Positions 1-6,584 of a stretch of 50,137 bases of DNA are shown in pieces. This stretch comes from SIG452 sp045541975. GTDB lineage: Bacteria > Bacillota > Clostridia > UMGS1840. Where the stretch lies: positions 1 through 50,137 of the forward strand of contig JAZQKB010000027.1 in NCBI GenBank assembly GCA_045541975.1, in the 5' to 3' direction. The position numbers and the translations under genes were made by a program. Under the pieces are notes generated by a model. The model made no database searches. It saw only the letters and a list, made by a program, of their open reading frames with translations, and was not told the DNA's origin. Positions within the stretch are counted from its first letter, which is position 1, and the number at the start of each line of letters is the position of its first letter.

Positions 1-99
1 GTCATTGGGAAAATATCTGTATTAAAAGAATTAAAGACTGATAAGGAAAACACCAAAGTAAAAGGAGAAGTTAAAAGTTTCATAAACAGTAATATATAA
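1..99 (+). CDS. C-terminal end of an unknown gene (partial)
   Basis: The first 33 codons of the window form an open frame that ends at a TAA (97-99). The start lies outside the window. The visible 32 residues are Lys-rich and begin VIGKISVLKELKTD. I recognise no family. A convincing terminator follows directly, which supports this being the true end of a plus-strand gene. The base composition is more AT-rich than the housekeeping genes further right. Confidence 0.5.
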   Translation, partial: VIGKISVLKELKTDKENTKVKGEVKSFINSNI

Positions 100-116
100 A
101 TAATTAGTAAAAAAAG

Positions 117-163
117 AGCATAGTATAACAAGGTTAAAACCCTTGATATTACTATGCTTTTTG
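117..163 (+). terminator. Terminator of the partial gene
   Basis: AGCATAGTA (117-125) pairs with TACTATGCT (150-158), with an inner CAAGG/CCTTG pairing, and is followed by a T-rich stretch. It lies 17 bases after the stop of the partial gene. Confidence 0.75.
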
Positions 164-170
164 TTATTTT

Positions 171-265
171 TACTGGGTACAAGTTGGGAAGAAAGTGTTA
201 TTTTAATTGGGAAAAACCTTTTAAAAAAAGGCAATTTCCCAAGCATTTCCCAACTTTACCCAGTA
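171..265. repeat. 95-base imperfect palindrome with TTGGGAA motifs
   Basis: TACTGGGTACAAGTTGGGAA (171-190) is inverted at 246-265. Inside it a second inverted pair occurs (TTGGGAAA 207-214 against TTTCCCAA 235-242). A further direct copy of TTGGGAAA is at 331-338. The whole could fold into a long hairpin. It may be a MITE-like element, a recombinase binding region or the edge of an integrated element. No transposase or integrase is in view. Confidence 0.5.
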
Positions 266-350
266 AGACACATAAATACACATTGAGAAACATTGAGAAA
301 GATTAAGAAAATGGTCTCGTGATGTAAAACTTGGGAAACTGCATAAATAA

Positions 351-375
351 AGGGTTTGGAGAACTTCCAAACCCT
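351..375 (-). terminator. Hairpin after rubrerythrin
   Basis: AGGGTTTGGA (351-360) pairs with TCCAAACCCT (366-375), 10 bases after the rubrerythrin stop on the minus strand. The following T tract is broken (TTTATTTATG), so it is a modest terminator. Confidence 0.5.
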
Positions 376-385
376 TATTTTATGC

Positions 386-973
386 TTATTTGAAGAAACG
401 TTGGAGCATACCCTCAAATGCCTTCCCGTGACGAGCTTCATCTCTTGCCATTTCATGAACAGTATCGTGGATTGCATCCAGACCGTTTTTCTTAGCACAA
501 CTTGCCAAATCAAATTTACCTTTGGTTGCGCCGTATTCACAGTCAACTCTCCATTTTAAGTTGTCTTTGGTGGTAGCCTTCATATTGGGTTCTAAGTCTT
601 CACCTAAGAGCTCTGCAAATTTAGCAGCGTGTTCAGCTTCTTCGTAAGCTGCTTTTTCCCAATACAGACCAACTTCGGGATAGCCTTCTCTGTGTGCAAT
701 TCTTGCCATGCACAGATACATACCAACTTCAGCACATTCGCCGTTGAAGTTTGCCATTAACTGTTCAAAAATGAATTTTTTGTCTTCTTCGGAAATGTCG
801 GGATTGTTTTTCACGGTTTTTGCATAAACGCCGTATTCATGCTCAGCAGCTAATGCAGCGCCTTCTTCCATGATGTTGAATTTTTCAGCGGGAACTTTAC
901 AAACGGGGCAGTTAGCGGGAGCAGTTTCTCCTTCATGAACATAACCGCAAACAGAACATACAAATTTTTTCAT
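386..973 (-). CDS. Reverse rubrerythrin (NADH peroxidase-type)
   Basis: A 195-residue non-haem di-iron protein with the domain order reversed from classical rubrerythrin. An N-terminal rubredoxin-like knuckle (CSVCGYVHEG, then CPVC, residues ~5-24) is followed by a ferritin-like four-helix domain with two ExxH-type segments (EEAEH and DEARH). Such proteins reduce hydrogen peroxide in the cytoplasm of anaerobes using electrons from NADH via rubredoxin partners. The start at 973 is set by an AGGAGG 7-8 bases upstream. An apparent longer frame running to 1255 is an artefact through the neighbouring gene. It lies 76 bases downstream of a PerR-like gene on the same strand, so it is probably co-transcribed and peroxide-controlled. 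The last ~20 residues of the di-iron domain have a diverged DNA copy at 3283-3334. Confidence 0.93.
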   Translation of the reverse strand: MKKFVCSVCGYVHEGETAPANCPVCKVPAEKFNIMEEGAALAAEHEYGVYAKTVKNNPDISEEDKKFIFEQLMANFNGECAEVGMYLCMARIAHREGYPEVGLYWEKAAYEEAEHAAKFAELLGEDLEPNMKATTKDNLKWRVDCEYGATKGKFDLASCAKKNGLDAIHDTVHEMARDEARHGKAFEGMLQRFFK

Positions 974-1049
974 ATTCTTTTCCTCCTGTACGCCTTGTGG
1001 CGCTTTTTCTTTATTGAGAATTTTTTTACACAATTTTAGTAGGGGAGTG

Positions 1050-1433
1050 CTATGCTTCCTGTTCGCACTCATGGCACACACCATAAAAATAAACAGTGAA
1101 GGTTTCAATAGTGCCGAAATGTTCCACTTGTTCAGTGGCGATTTCTTCTTTGCCACAATCGAAGATTCTGCCACATTTTTTACAGATGAAATGATTGTGG
1201 GGGGAGCGGTTTCCATCATAATGATCGGATTCCATTTGCAATCCCATTTTTTCAATTACATGATCTTGGGATAACTGAGCAAGATTCCGATATACGGTGC
1301 TACGACTTAATTCAGGTTGCTGCTTCTTTAATTCCTGATATACACTCTCTGCATCAGGATGATGAGTGGAATGTTTCAGGTAATCCAAGATGGCAGCTTT
1401 TTGCTTTGTCATTCGTCTGGGAGCAGTTGCCAT
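1050..1433 (-). CDS. Fur-family peroxide/metal regulator, PerR-like
   Basis: A 127-residue Fur-family repressor. The N-terminal winged helix includes SRSTVYRNLAQL, the recognition-helix signature. The C-terminal dimer domain carries the structural zinc pair CKKC (~97-100) and CHEC (~121-124). Candidate regulatory metal ligands match PerR rather than Fur: HPDAESVY (His of the hinge), YDG (Asp), PHNHF (two His) and RIFD (Asp). PerR proteins sense peroxide by metal-catalysed His oxidation. The adjacent downstream rubrerythrin fits that role. The ribosome site GAGGTG precedes the ATG at 1433. Fur or Zur cannot be excluded from sequence alone, but the Asp pattern and neighbour favour PerR. Confidence 0.85.
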   Translation of the reverse strand: MATAPRRMTKQKAAILDYLKHSTHHPDAESVYQELKKQQPELSRSTVYRNLAQLSQDHVIEKMGLQMESDHYDGNRSPHNHFICKKCGRIFDCGKEEIATEQVEHFGTIETFTVYFYGVCHECEQEA

Positions 1434-1452
1434 TTGATCACCTCAATTTTTC

Positions 1453-1502
1453 TTATTCGGAATTGTTACTAATAAGATAACATACTTTTTTTCATTTGTC
1501 AA
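1453..1502 (-). promoter_or_regulatory. Promoter and likely PerR-type operator
   Basis: On the minus strand TTGACA (1497-1502) and TATCTT (1474-1479) are 17 bases apart. Overlapping the -10 and start region is an imperfect inverted repeat: TTATTAGTAA, CAA, TTCCGAATAA (1453-1475), 8 of 10 positions symmetric. The position fits autoregulation by the PerR-like protein. Confidence 0.6.
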
Positions 1503-1610
1503 TACTTTTTATGAAAAAAATTAAAAAATTGGATTACTTAAAATTCAAGCAGCAAACAATAATGCCTGAAAAATTTTGATGGAAAATTTTTGTAAAAATT
1601 GCATTTTAAC

Positions 1611-1640
1611 TTGACCTGAACCATTATAATATTGTATAAT
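1611..1640 (+). promoter_or_regulatory. Sigma-A promoter for the flippase gene
   Basis: TTGACC (1611-1616) and TATAAT (1635-1640), spacer 18 bases, about 47 bases ahead of the TTG start at 1688. Confidence 0.65.
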
Positions 1641-1687
1641 GAAAAAAGATATGTAAGAACCATAGTTTCGAGAAAGGATGACCCATC

Positions 1688-3283
1688 TTGAATAAAAAGA
1701 ATAAAAATTTTGTTATTGGTGCTTTTATTATTGCTGTGTCCCATATTTTGGTAAAGGTAATTGGAGCACTTTATAAACTTCCTTTGGATAGCTATATTTT
1801 AAAAACTGAAGGGATGGGTATTTACAACTCTTCTTATACCATTTATAACTGGTTGTTTGTGGTGTCCACTGCAGGCTTACCTGTTGCCATTTCTAAAATG
1901 GTGGCAGAGGCTTCAGCCCAAGGGAATTACAATGAAGCCAGAAAGATTTTCCGTATTTCAAAAGGACTTCTTTTTTGTGTAGGGATTGTGGCAGCAGGCG
2001 CAATGTTTTTTGGAGCGCATTTGTTTTCGGGAATGATTAGTGCTCCCAGTTCTTATCTTACCATGCAATGTATGGCGCCCAGCTTGTTCTTTGTATCCTT
2101 AGCAAGTAGTTATCGCGGTTTTTATCAGGGGCAGCAAAATATGCTTCCTACCGCAATTTCTGAAGTTATTGAAGCTTTTTCCAAGCTTGCATTAGGGTTA
2201 ACCTTAGCATACACAGCTATGCAGATGTATTCCGAATATTACATTGGTTCAGCAGGGGCAATTACCGGCGTTACTATCGGTACAGCATTAAGCTGCGGAT
2301 ATCTGATCCTTTATAATGCATTCAATATCCGGAAGTTTCCCAAAGAAAACGCCTCGAAAGAACTTCCTTCTTCTAAGAGAGTACTTGGTAAACTGATTCG
2401 GATTGCAATTCCGGTTACGATTGGTGTATCCGTGTTTACCTTAACTTCCATCATTGATACCGCCATGGTTATGAATCAGTTGAGTGGCTTGGGATATATT
2501 GAAGAACAGCGGTTGTCCATGTTCGGTTACTTAAACCGTGCGATTGCGCTCTTTAATTTACCGCCCACCATTATTGCAGCCATTGCAGTTTCCATTGTGC
2601 CTACCATTGCAGCGGCTCTGGCCTTAAAAAATCATCAGACAGCCATCCGCAATGCAAAATCTGCTCTTCGTATCACCATTTTATTTGCAGTACCCTGTGC
2701 AGCGGGAATGTCGGCATTGGCAGAACCGATTCTGAAACTTCTCTATCACGGTGACGGCAACTACTACTTCTTGTTAAACATTATGGGAATAGCTGTTGTT
2801 TTTGTTACGATGGTGCAGGTTTGTAATGCCATTTTGCAGGCGTGGGGCAGTGTATGGCTCCCAGTTAAAAATATGTGTATCGGTGGGGTAGTGAAGGTGG
2901 TTGTAAATCTTCTTCTGGTATCCCGTCCGGAAATTAATATTAATGGCGCTCCCATCGGAACGCTGCTTTGCTATATGACGGTAATGTCTTTGAATATTGT
3001 CGATTTAAAACGGATTACCGGCATGAAATTTGAATTTTCTAGCTTTATCTTAAAACCTGTAGTAACAGCGATTGCCACAGCTTTGGGTGCGCTTTTGTGT
3101 TACGGGTTCTTATCACAACATATCGGCAGTAATTTGATTTTAGTAGCAGTATCCATTGTTGTGGGCGCAATTTTCTATCTAATCAGCTTATTTGCGGTAA
3201 AAGGGTTGCAGGAGGATGATATCCTGCTTCTGCCCAAAGGGGAAAAAATCGGTAAGATTTTAAAGAAATTTCACTTGATTTAA
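1688..3283 (+). CDS. SpoVB/YtgP-type polysaccharide (lipid II-like) flippase
   Basis: A 531-residue polytopic membrane protein of the MOP/MATE superfamily, polysaccharide-biosynthesis branch (SpoVB, YtgP, MurJ-like), with about 14 hydrophobic segments. It would flip undecaprenyl-linked cell-wall precursors across the inner membrane. Characteristic features are the N-terminal motif with KVIGALYKLPL and GMGIYN, the GLPVAISK segment and the SYRGFYQGQQNM loop typical of SpoVB-like proteins. The start is TTG at 1688, chosen because AAAGGATG lies 9 bases upstream and no ATG is suitably placed. The stop codon directly abuts a rubrerythrin-derived fragment, so the sequence after it may be a recombination junction. 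Whether it serves sporulation or vegetative wall synthesis cannot be told. Confidence 0.88.
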   Translation: MNKKNKNFVIGAFIIAVSHILVKVIGALYKLPLDSYILKTEGMGIYNSSYTIYNWLFVVSTAGLPVAISKMVAEASAQGNYNEARKIFRISKGLLFCVGIVAAGAMFFGAHLFSGMISAPSSYLTMQCMAPSLFFVSLASSYRGFYQGQQNMLPTAISEVIEAFSKLALGLTLAYTAMQMYSEYYIGSAGAITGVTIGTALSCGYLILYNAFNIRKFPKENASKELPSSKRVLGKLIRIAIPVTIGVSVFTLTSIIDTAMVMNQLSGLGYIEEQRLSMFGYLNRAIALFNLPPTIIAAIAVSIVPTIAAALALKNHQTAIRNAKSALRITILFAVPCAAGMSALAEPILKLLYHGDGNYYFLLNIMGIAVVFVTMVQVCNAILQAWGSVWLPVKNMCIGGVVKVVVNLLLVSRPEININGAPIGTLLCYMTVMSLNIVDLKRITGMKFEFSSFILKPVVTAIATALGALLCYGFLSQHIGSNLILVAVSIVVGAIFYLISLFAVKGLQEDDILLLPKGEKIGKILKKFHLI

Positions 3284-3334
3284 TCCATGATGCTGTTCAT
3301 GAAATGGCAAGAGACGAAGCTCGCCACGGAAAGG
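3283..3334 (+). pseudogene. Rubrerythrin gene fragment (52 bases)
   Basis: Read in one frame this stretch encodes IHDAVHEMARDEARHGK, almost the same as the C-terminal part of the rubrerythrin encoded at 421-472 (minus). The two 52-base stretches differ at 5 positions by my alignment; four are synonymous and one changes Thr to Ala. It has no start of its own and lies between the flippase stop and the lipoprotein start. The synonymous pattern says it came from a functional paralogue rather than being a fresh copy of the local gene. Confidence 0.8.
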
Positions 3335-3345
3335 AAGTTAGTTTT

Positions 3346-3864
3346 ATGAAACAATATCCGAAAATTTTGTTTGTGATATTGAGTGTTATCCTGTTGCTTT
3401 CTGTGGTAGGCTGCCGGAACAACACAATCAAGCAGGGGACTGACCAACGGGTGTCGGTTGCCATTGAATCGTTAGAAAATAAGTGGAAAGAATGCTACGC
3501 AGAGCTGGAGGAGATTCAGGAAACTCACATAGAAGATTGGCATGTTCAGATTCTTCATACCAGAATTGTCAACATCACAGAAGAATTGGATACTACTGAT
3601 TGGAAAGAACACCAGGACATTTTTGAAGGCATTGACTACATTGTAGAGTTTGAACTTTTGACCAATTATCTTGGCACATCTCCCTATTATATGAATACAA
3701 AGATCTTTGATTCTGTGATTGTTTACCGTGACGGAACGATAAAAGTTACCAATAACCGTTTCAAACACTACTCTGCAATTACCTTTTCCAACGATTTTTC
3801 GGCAATCATAGAATCCGTAGAGGATTTTGGAAGCGAGTATAATCAAATTTTGGACTTGAAATAA
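3346..3864 (+). CDS. Small predicted lipoprotein, function unknown
   Basis: A 172-residue protein starting MKQYPKILFVIL, with a lipoprotein signal: Lys, hydrophobic core, then lipobox VVGC at about residues 20-23. The mature part is polar and acidic and I do not recognise it. The ATG at 3346 is preferred over an in-frame ATG at 3304, because the 14 residues in between are the rubrerythrin scrap and because the lipoprotein signal starts cleanly here. The ribosome site (AAAGGAAG) is at the boundary of that scrap, so the fragment may now supply translation initiation. A strong terminator follows the stop. Confidence 0.7.
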   Translation: MKQYPKILFVILSVILLLSVVGCRNNTIKQGTDQRVSVAIESLENKWKECYAELEEIQETHIEDWHVQILHTRIVNITEELDTTDWKEHQDIFEGIDYIVEFELLTNYLGTSPYYMNTKIFDSVIVYRDGTIKVTNNRFKHYSAITFSNDFSAIIESVEDFGSEYNQILDLK

Positions 3865-3868
3865 AAAA

Positions 3869-3898
3869 AGAGTGTTGCATCTGCAACACTCTTTTTTT
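3869..3898. terminator. Bidirectional terminator
   Basis: AGAGTGTTGCA (3869-3879) pairs perfectly with TGCAACACTCT (3882-3892), flanked by A7 and T7, and separates converging genes. The stem sequence recurs almost unchanged at 6090-6113. Confidence 0.9.
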
Positions 3899-3909
3899 AT
3901 GATAGCGAT

Positions 3910-4341
3910 TTACAGTTTGTCAATATCTGCTTCCGTGATTAAATGGAAGCCGGCTTTGGTTAAAGCGACTTCTGCTTTTTCGTTGTCGGCCACTCTTAAT
4001 ACCACATAGGCGTGTTTTTCAGTTCTTGCCATAAATGCATACAGATATTCCACATTGATATCTGCTTGGTCCAACACTTCCAGTGCGGAGGTAAGCTTGC
4101 CGGGTTCATCTCCGATTTTCACACCCACAACATCCACGGTTTTATAGAGGTGTTCCTGCTCTTGTAACACAGTTTCCGCAGTTTTCACATCGTTCACAAT
4201 CAGACGGAGAATCCCGAATGCTTCGGTTTCTGCAATGGAAAGTGCACGGAGATTGACTCCATTTTTTGCTAAAATATTGGTGATAGATGCTAAGCTACCT
4301 TTCTGATTCGCTAAAAATACAGTTAACTGCTTGATTGCCAT
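3910..4341 (-). CDS. Tandem ACT-domain protein next to paaK
   Basis: 143 residues made of two ACT-like halves: residues ~4-70 (IKQLTVFLANQKGSLASITN) and ~75-140 (GEPGKL-like loop DEPGKLTSALEVLDQADI). ACT domains bind amino acids and related small ligands. Small ACT proteins of this kind commonly sit beside phenylacetate-CoA ligases in anaerobes. The gene is 19 bases after paaK with its own AGGAG, so it is in the same transcription unit and under the same T-box. It may sense an aromatic amino acid and modulate the ligase; that role is inferred. Confidence 0.82.
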   Translation of the reverse strand: MAIKQLTVFLANQKGSLASITNILAKNGVNLRALSIAETEAFGILRLIVNDVKTAETVLQEQEHLYKTVDVVGVKIGDEPGKLTSALEVLDQADINVEYLYAFMARTEKHAYVVLRVADNEKAEVALTKAGFHLITEADIDKL

Positions 4342-4360
4342 ATGAAAAACTCCTCTCTCA

Positions 4361-5668
4361 TTAAACTAATTTACGTTTGTCTACCACACGAACGGCCTTG
4401 CCTTCACTTCGTACGATAGTTTTCGGGGCTACCAGATGCACAGCAGGATTGATTCCAAGCATGGTCTTCATTGCGTTGGCAAGTGCTTTTTCCATTTTCA
4501 GAACTTCAGCAACTTTATCGGTAAATTGTTCGGGAGACATTTCCACGTGAACATCGAAGGTGTCTGTATTGTTCTTTCTGTCTACCACGATTTGATAGTT
4601 AGGCTGATATCCTTCGTTCAACAGAACGGTTTCAATCTGAGAGGGGAACACATTCACGCCACGGATAATCAGCATATCGTCAGTTCTGCCCATGGGTTTA
4701 GCCATCTTGATAAGGGTTCTGCCACAGGAACATTTTTTACGGGACAGTACACAAATATCACGGGTTCTGTAACGGAGCAGGGGAAATGCTTCTTTGTCTA
4801 AAGAGGTGAATACCAGTTCACCTTTTTCACCTTCCGGAAGCACTTCACCGGTATCAGGATCGATAATTTCAGCATAGAAATGGTCTTCGTTGATGTGCAT
4901 ACCGGTCTGTTCGCTACATTCAAATGCCACACCGGGGCCGGAGGTTTCAGTGAGACCGTAAATATCATAAGCTTTAATGCCCAGGGTTTCTTCAATGTTG
5001 TGACGCATTTCTTCAGTCCAGGGTTCTGCACCGAAAATACCTGCTTTGAGCGAAATATCTTCCGGCTTGTAGCCCTGTTCTTTTAAGGTTTCACCAATGT
5101 ATGCTGCATAAGAGGGAGTACAGCACAAAATAGTTGCGCTAAGGTCATTCATAAACTGAATCTGACGTTCAGTGTTTCCGGAGGACATGGGCAGGGTTAA
5201 GCATCCAACTCTGTGGGAACCGCCATTTAAACCGGGGCCACCGGTAAACAATCCGTAACCGTATGCAACCTGACAAACATCTTTGTTCGTGCCGCCTGCT
5301 GCCATAATTGCACGGGCGCAACAGTCTTCCCAGAGATCAACGTCTTTCTGCGTGTAGAACGCAACCACACGGCGACCGGTAGTACCGGAGGTGGATTGAA
5401 TGCGAACACATTCATCCAGCGGTTTTGCTAACAGTCCGTAGGGATAAGCATCTCTTAAATCTGCTTTGGTTAAGAAGGGGAGCTTATGTAAGTCTTCAAT
5501 TCCTTTGATATCTTCAGGTTTTACACCTTTTTCATCCATCAGATTACGGTAGTAGGCAACGTTTTCGTAAACGTGTTTAACCTGCTTTACCAGTTTTTCT
5601 GATTGCAGTTTTTTCATGTCCTCGGGATTCATGGTTTCAATTTCTTTTTGGTAGTAGTTCTGAGCCAT
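4361..5668 (-). CDS. paaK: Phenylacetate-CoA ligase family enzyme
   Basis: A 435-residue adenylate-forming enzyme of the PaaK branch, near the usual ~430-residue length. Seen: the P-loop STSGTTGRRVV (residues ~92-102), the YGLTETSGPG adenylation motif (~240), LRYRTRD (~300), a Cys pair CSCGRT, and the GRTDDMLIIRGVNVFPSQIE C-terminal lid motif. The family converts arylacetates (phenylacetate, indoleacetate and similar) plus ATP and CoA to the aryl-acetyl-CoA in the cytoplasm. The leader is a T-box with a Phe specifier, so expression should rise when Phe-tRNA is uncharged. That suggests a biosynthetic use: phenylacetyl-CoA to phenylpyruvate by an indolepyruvate-type ferredoxin oxidoreductase, then Phe. 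No such oxidoreductase is in this window. Exact substrate uncertain. Confidence 0.9.
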   Translation of the reverse strand: MAQNYYQKEIETMNPEDMKKLQSEKLVKQVKHVYENVAYYRNLMDEKGVKPEDIKGIEDLHKLPFLTKADLRDAYPYGLLAKPLDECVRIQSTSGTTGRRVVAFYTQKDVDLWEDCCARAIMAAGGTNKDVCQVAYGYGLFTGGPGLNGGSHRVGCLTLPMSSGNTERQIQFMNDLSATILCCTPSYAAYIGETLKEQGYKPEDISLKAGIFGAEPWTEEMRHNIEETLGIKAYDIYGLTETSGPGVAFECSEQTGMHINEDHFYAEIIDPDTGEVLPEGEKGELVFTSLDKEAFPLLRYRTRDICVLSRKKCSCGRTLIKMAKPMGRTDDMLIIRGVNVFPSQIETVLLNEGYQPNYQIVVDRKNNTDTFDVHVEMSPEQFTDKVAEVLKMEKALANAMKTMLGINPAVHLVAPKTIVRSEGKAVRVVDKRKLV

Positions 5669-5721
5669 TGGTCATCATCCTTTCTTTTTTTGTGATTTTG
5701 GATTCCGGCTCGCATTTTCCA

Positions 5722-6000
5722 TAAAAAAACGCCCTCCGCAATCCGTTATCGGATACAGAGGACGAAAATATCATTTCCGTGGTACCACCTCAGTTCGTCG
5801 CTATCTCACGGTAGCGACCTTATCAGGTACTATCATACCTTAGTTCTATAACGGGAACACCCGTTGCATCCTACTTAAAAGATTTCTTTTGTTCAGTGCA
5901 CTGCTAACAGAAGGAATTCGAGAAGGAAGACACCATTGCCTTGCACCAACCGGCAACTCTCTTTGCGGCTCTTTCCAACCTACTGGTTTCTGATCATCGC
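5722..6000 (-). promoter_or_regulatory. T-box leader, Phe specifier (UUC), upstream of paaK
   Basis: On the minus strand the canonical antiterminator core GGTGGTACCAC is at 5779-5789. A terminator stem (CCTC..ATCCG with CGGAT..GAGG) with T7 follows at 5722-5762. Stem I shows the AGAGAG bulge and GGTTGGTG loop. The specifier loop reads GAA-TTC (5914-5919), i.e. the Phe codon TTC. The UGGU of the core pairs with A73, as expected for tRNA-Phe. It should allow read-through when uncharged tRNA-Phe is present. Confidence 0.9.
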
Positions 6001-6024
6001 ATTTCTTATTTAGTTGATACATTA

Positions 6025-6053
6025 ATTTTAACACCATCATTTTGAAATGTCAA
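6025..6053 (-). promoter_or_regulatory. Promoter of the paaK T-box transcript
   Basis: TTGACA (6048-6053) and TAAAAT (6025-6030) on the minus strand, spacer 17 bases. Confidence 0.8.
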
Positions 6054-6089
6054 TACTTTTCACAAAAAACACCGCAAAAAACTGAAAAA

Positions 6090-6118
6090 AGAGTGTTGCG
6101 GCGGCAACACTCTTTTTT
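6090..6118 (-). terminator. Terminator of the parvulin-proS-membrane protein operon
   Basis: AGAGTGTTGC (6090-6099) pairs with GCAACACTCT (6104-6113), flanked by A6 and T6. It has nearly the same stem as the terminator at 3869-3892; together the two bracket the paaK-ACT unit. Confidence 0.9.
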
Positions 6119-6124
6119 ACTTGT

Positions 6125-6583
6125 TTAATAGTGATAAATCCAAGAAGATTGCACCAAAAATGTATATGGCGCAGTGGCCACGGCAAAAGTAAGCGCACAC
6201 CATAACCGTACTTTTTTATCACAGCTTTTAAAGGTGATAAAATAATTGGAAAGAAAAATATAAACTGCCGAAATCAAAAGTGCGGGAACGGTGATAAACC
6301 ATTCGTCTCCCATTCGGACTCCCGGCATTTCTTTGATCACACAAAAGAACAATAACACACTTCCAAACAAATCGGAGAGCAGCCCGAAACCGTAAACTTT
6401 CCATATGCCTTTCCAAAAAAACTTCTTTTTTTCTGCAAATTTAAAAATTTTCAGCAGAAGTAGTAATACCAAGCTGTCAATCACAAAGTTTCCGGCAAGA
6501 GTTAACCCCCATCCGAGAGGAGACAGCTTCAGAAGCATCCAAAACGGAAAAAATACATTATATAAGGTGATGTCTTTTTTCAT
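6125..6583 (-). CDS. Small integral membrane protein, unknown function
   Basis: 152 residues beginning MKKDITLYNVFFPFWMLL, with about four or five hydrophobic segments and short polar loops. No family recognised; the layout resembles small uncharacterised Clostridia membrane proteins. It starts one base after the proS stop, so translation is probably coupled to proS. A longer in-frame reading to 6667 would overlap proS by 28 codons and is rejected. A terminator follows at 6090-6118. Confidence 0.65.
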   Translation of the reverse strand: MKKDITLYNVFFPFWMLLKLSPLGWGLTLAGNFVIDSLVLLLLLKIFKFAEKKKFFWKGIWKVYGFGLLSDLFGSVLLFFCVIKEMPGVRMGDEWFITVPALLISAVYIFLSNYFITFKSCDKKVRLWCALTFAVATAPYTFLVQSSWIYHY

Positions 6584-6584
6584 C

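Noticed and set aside
281..312. Short tandem ACATTGAGAA as a replication iteron
   Set aside because: Only two full copies and a degraded third; no replication protein gene nearby.
386..1255. A long minus-strand frame fusing an extra 94 residues to rubrerythrin
   Set aside because: The extension overlaps the PerR-like gene in another frame, has no ribosome site, and rubrerythrin has AGGAGG at its own ATG.
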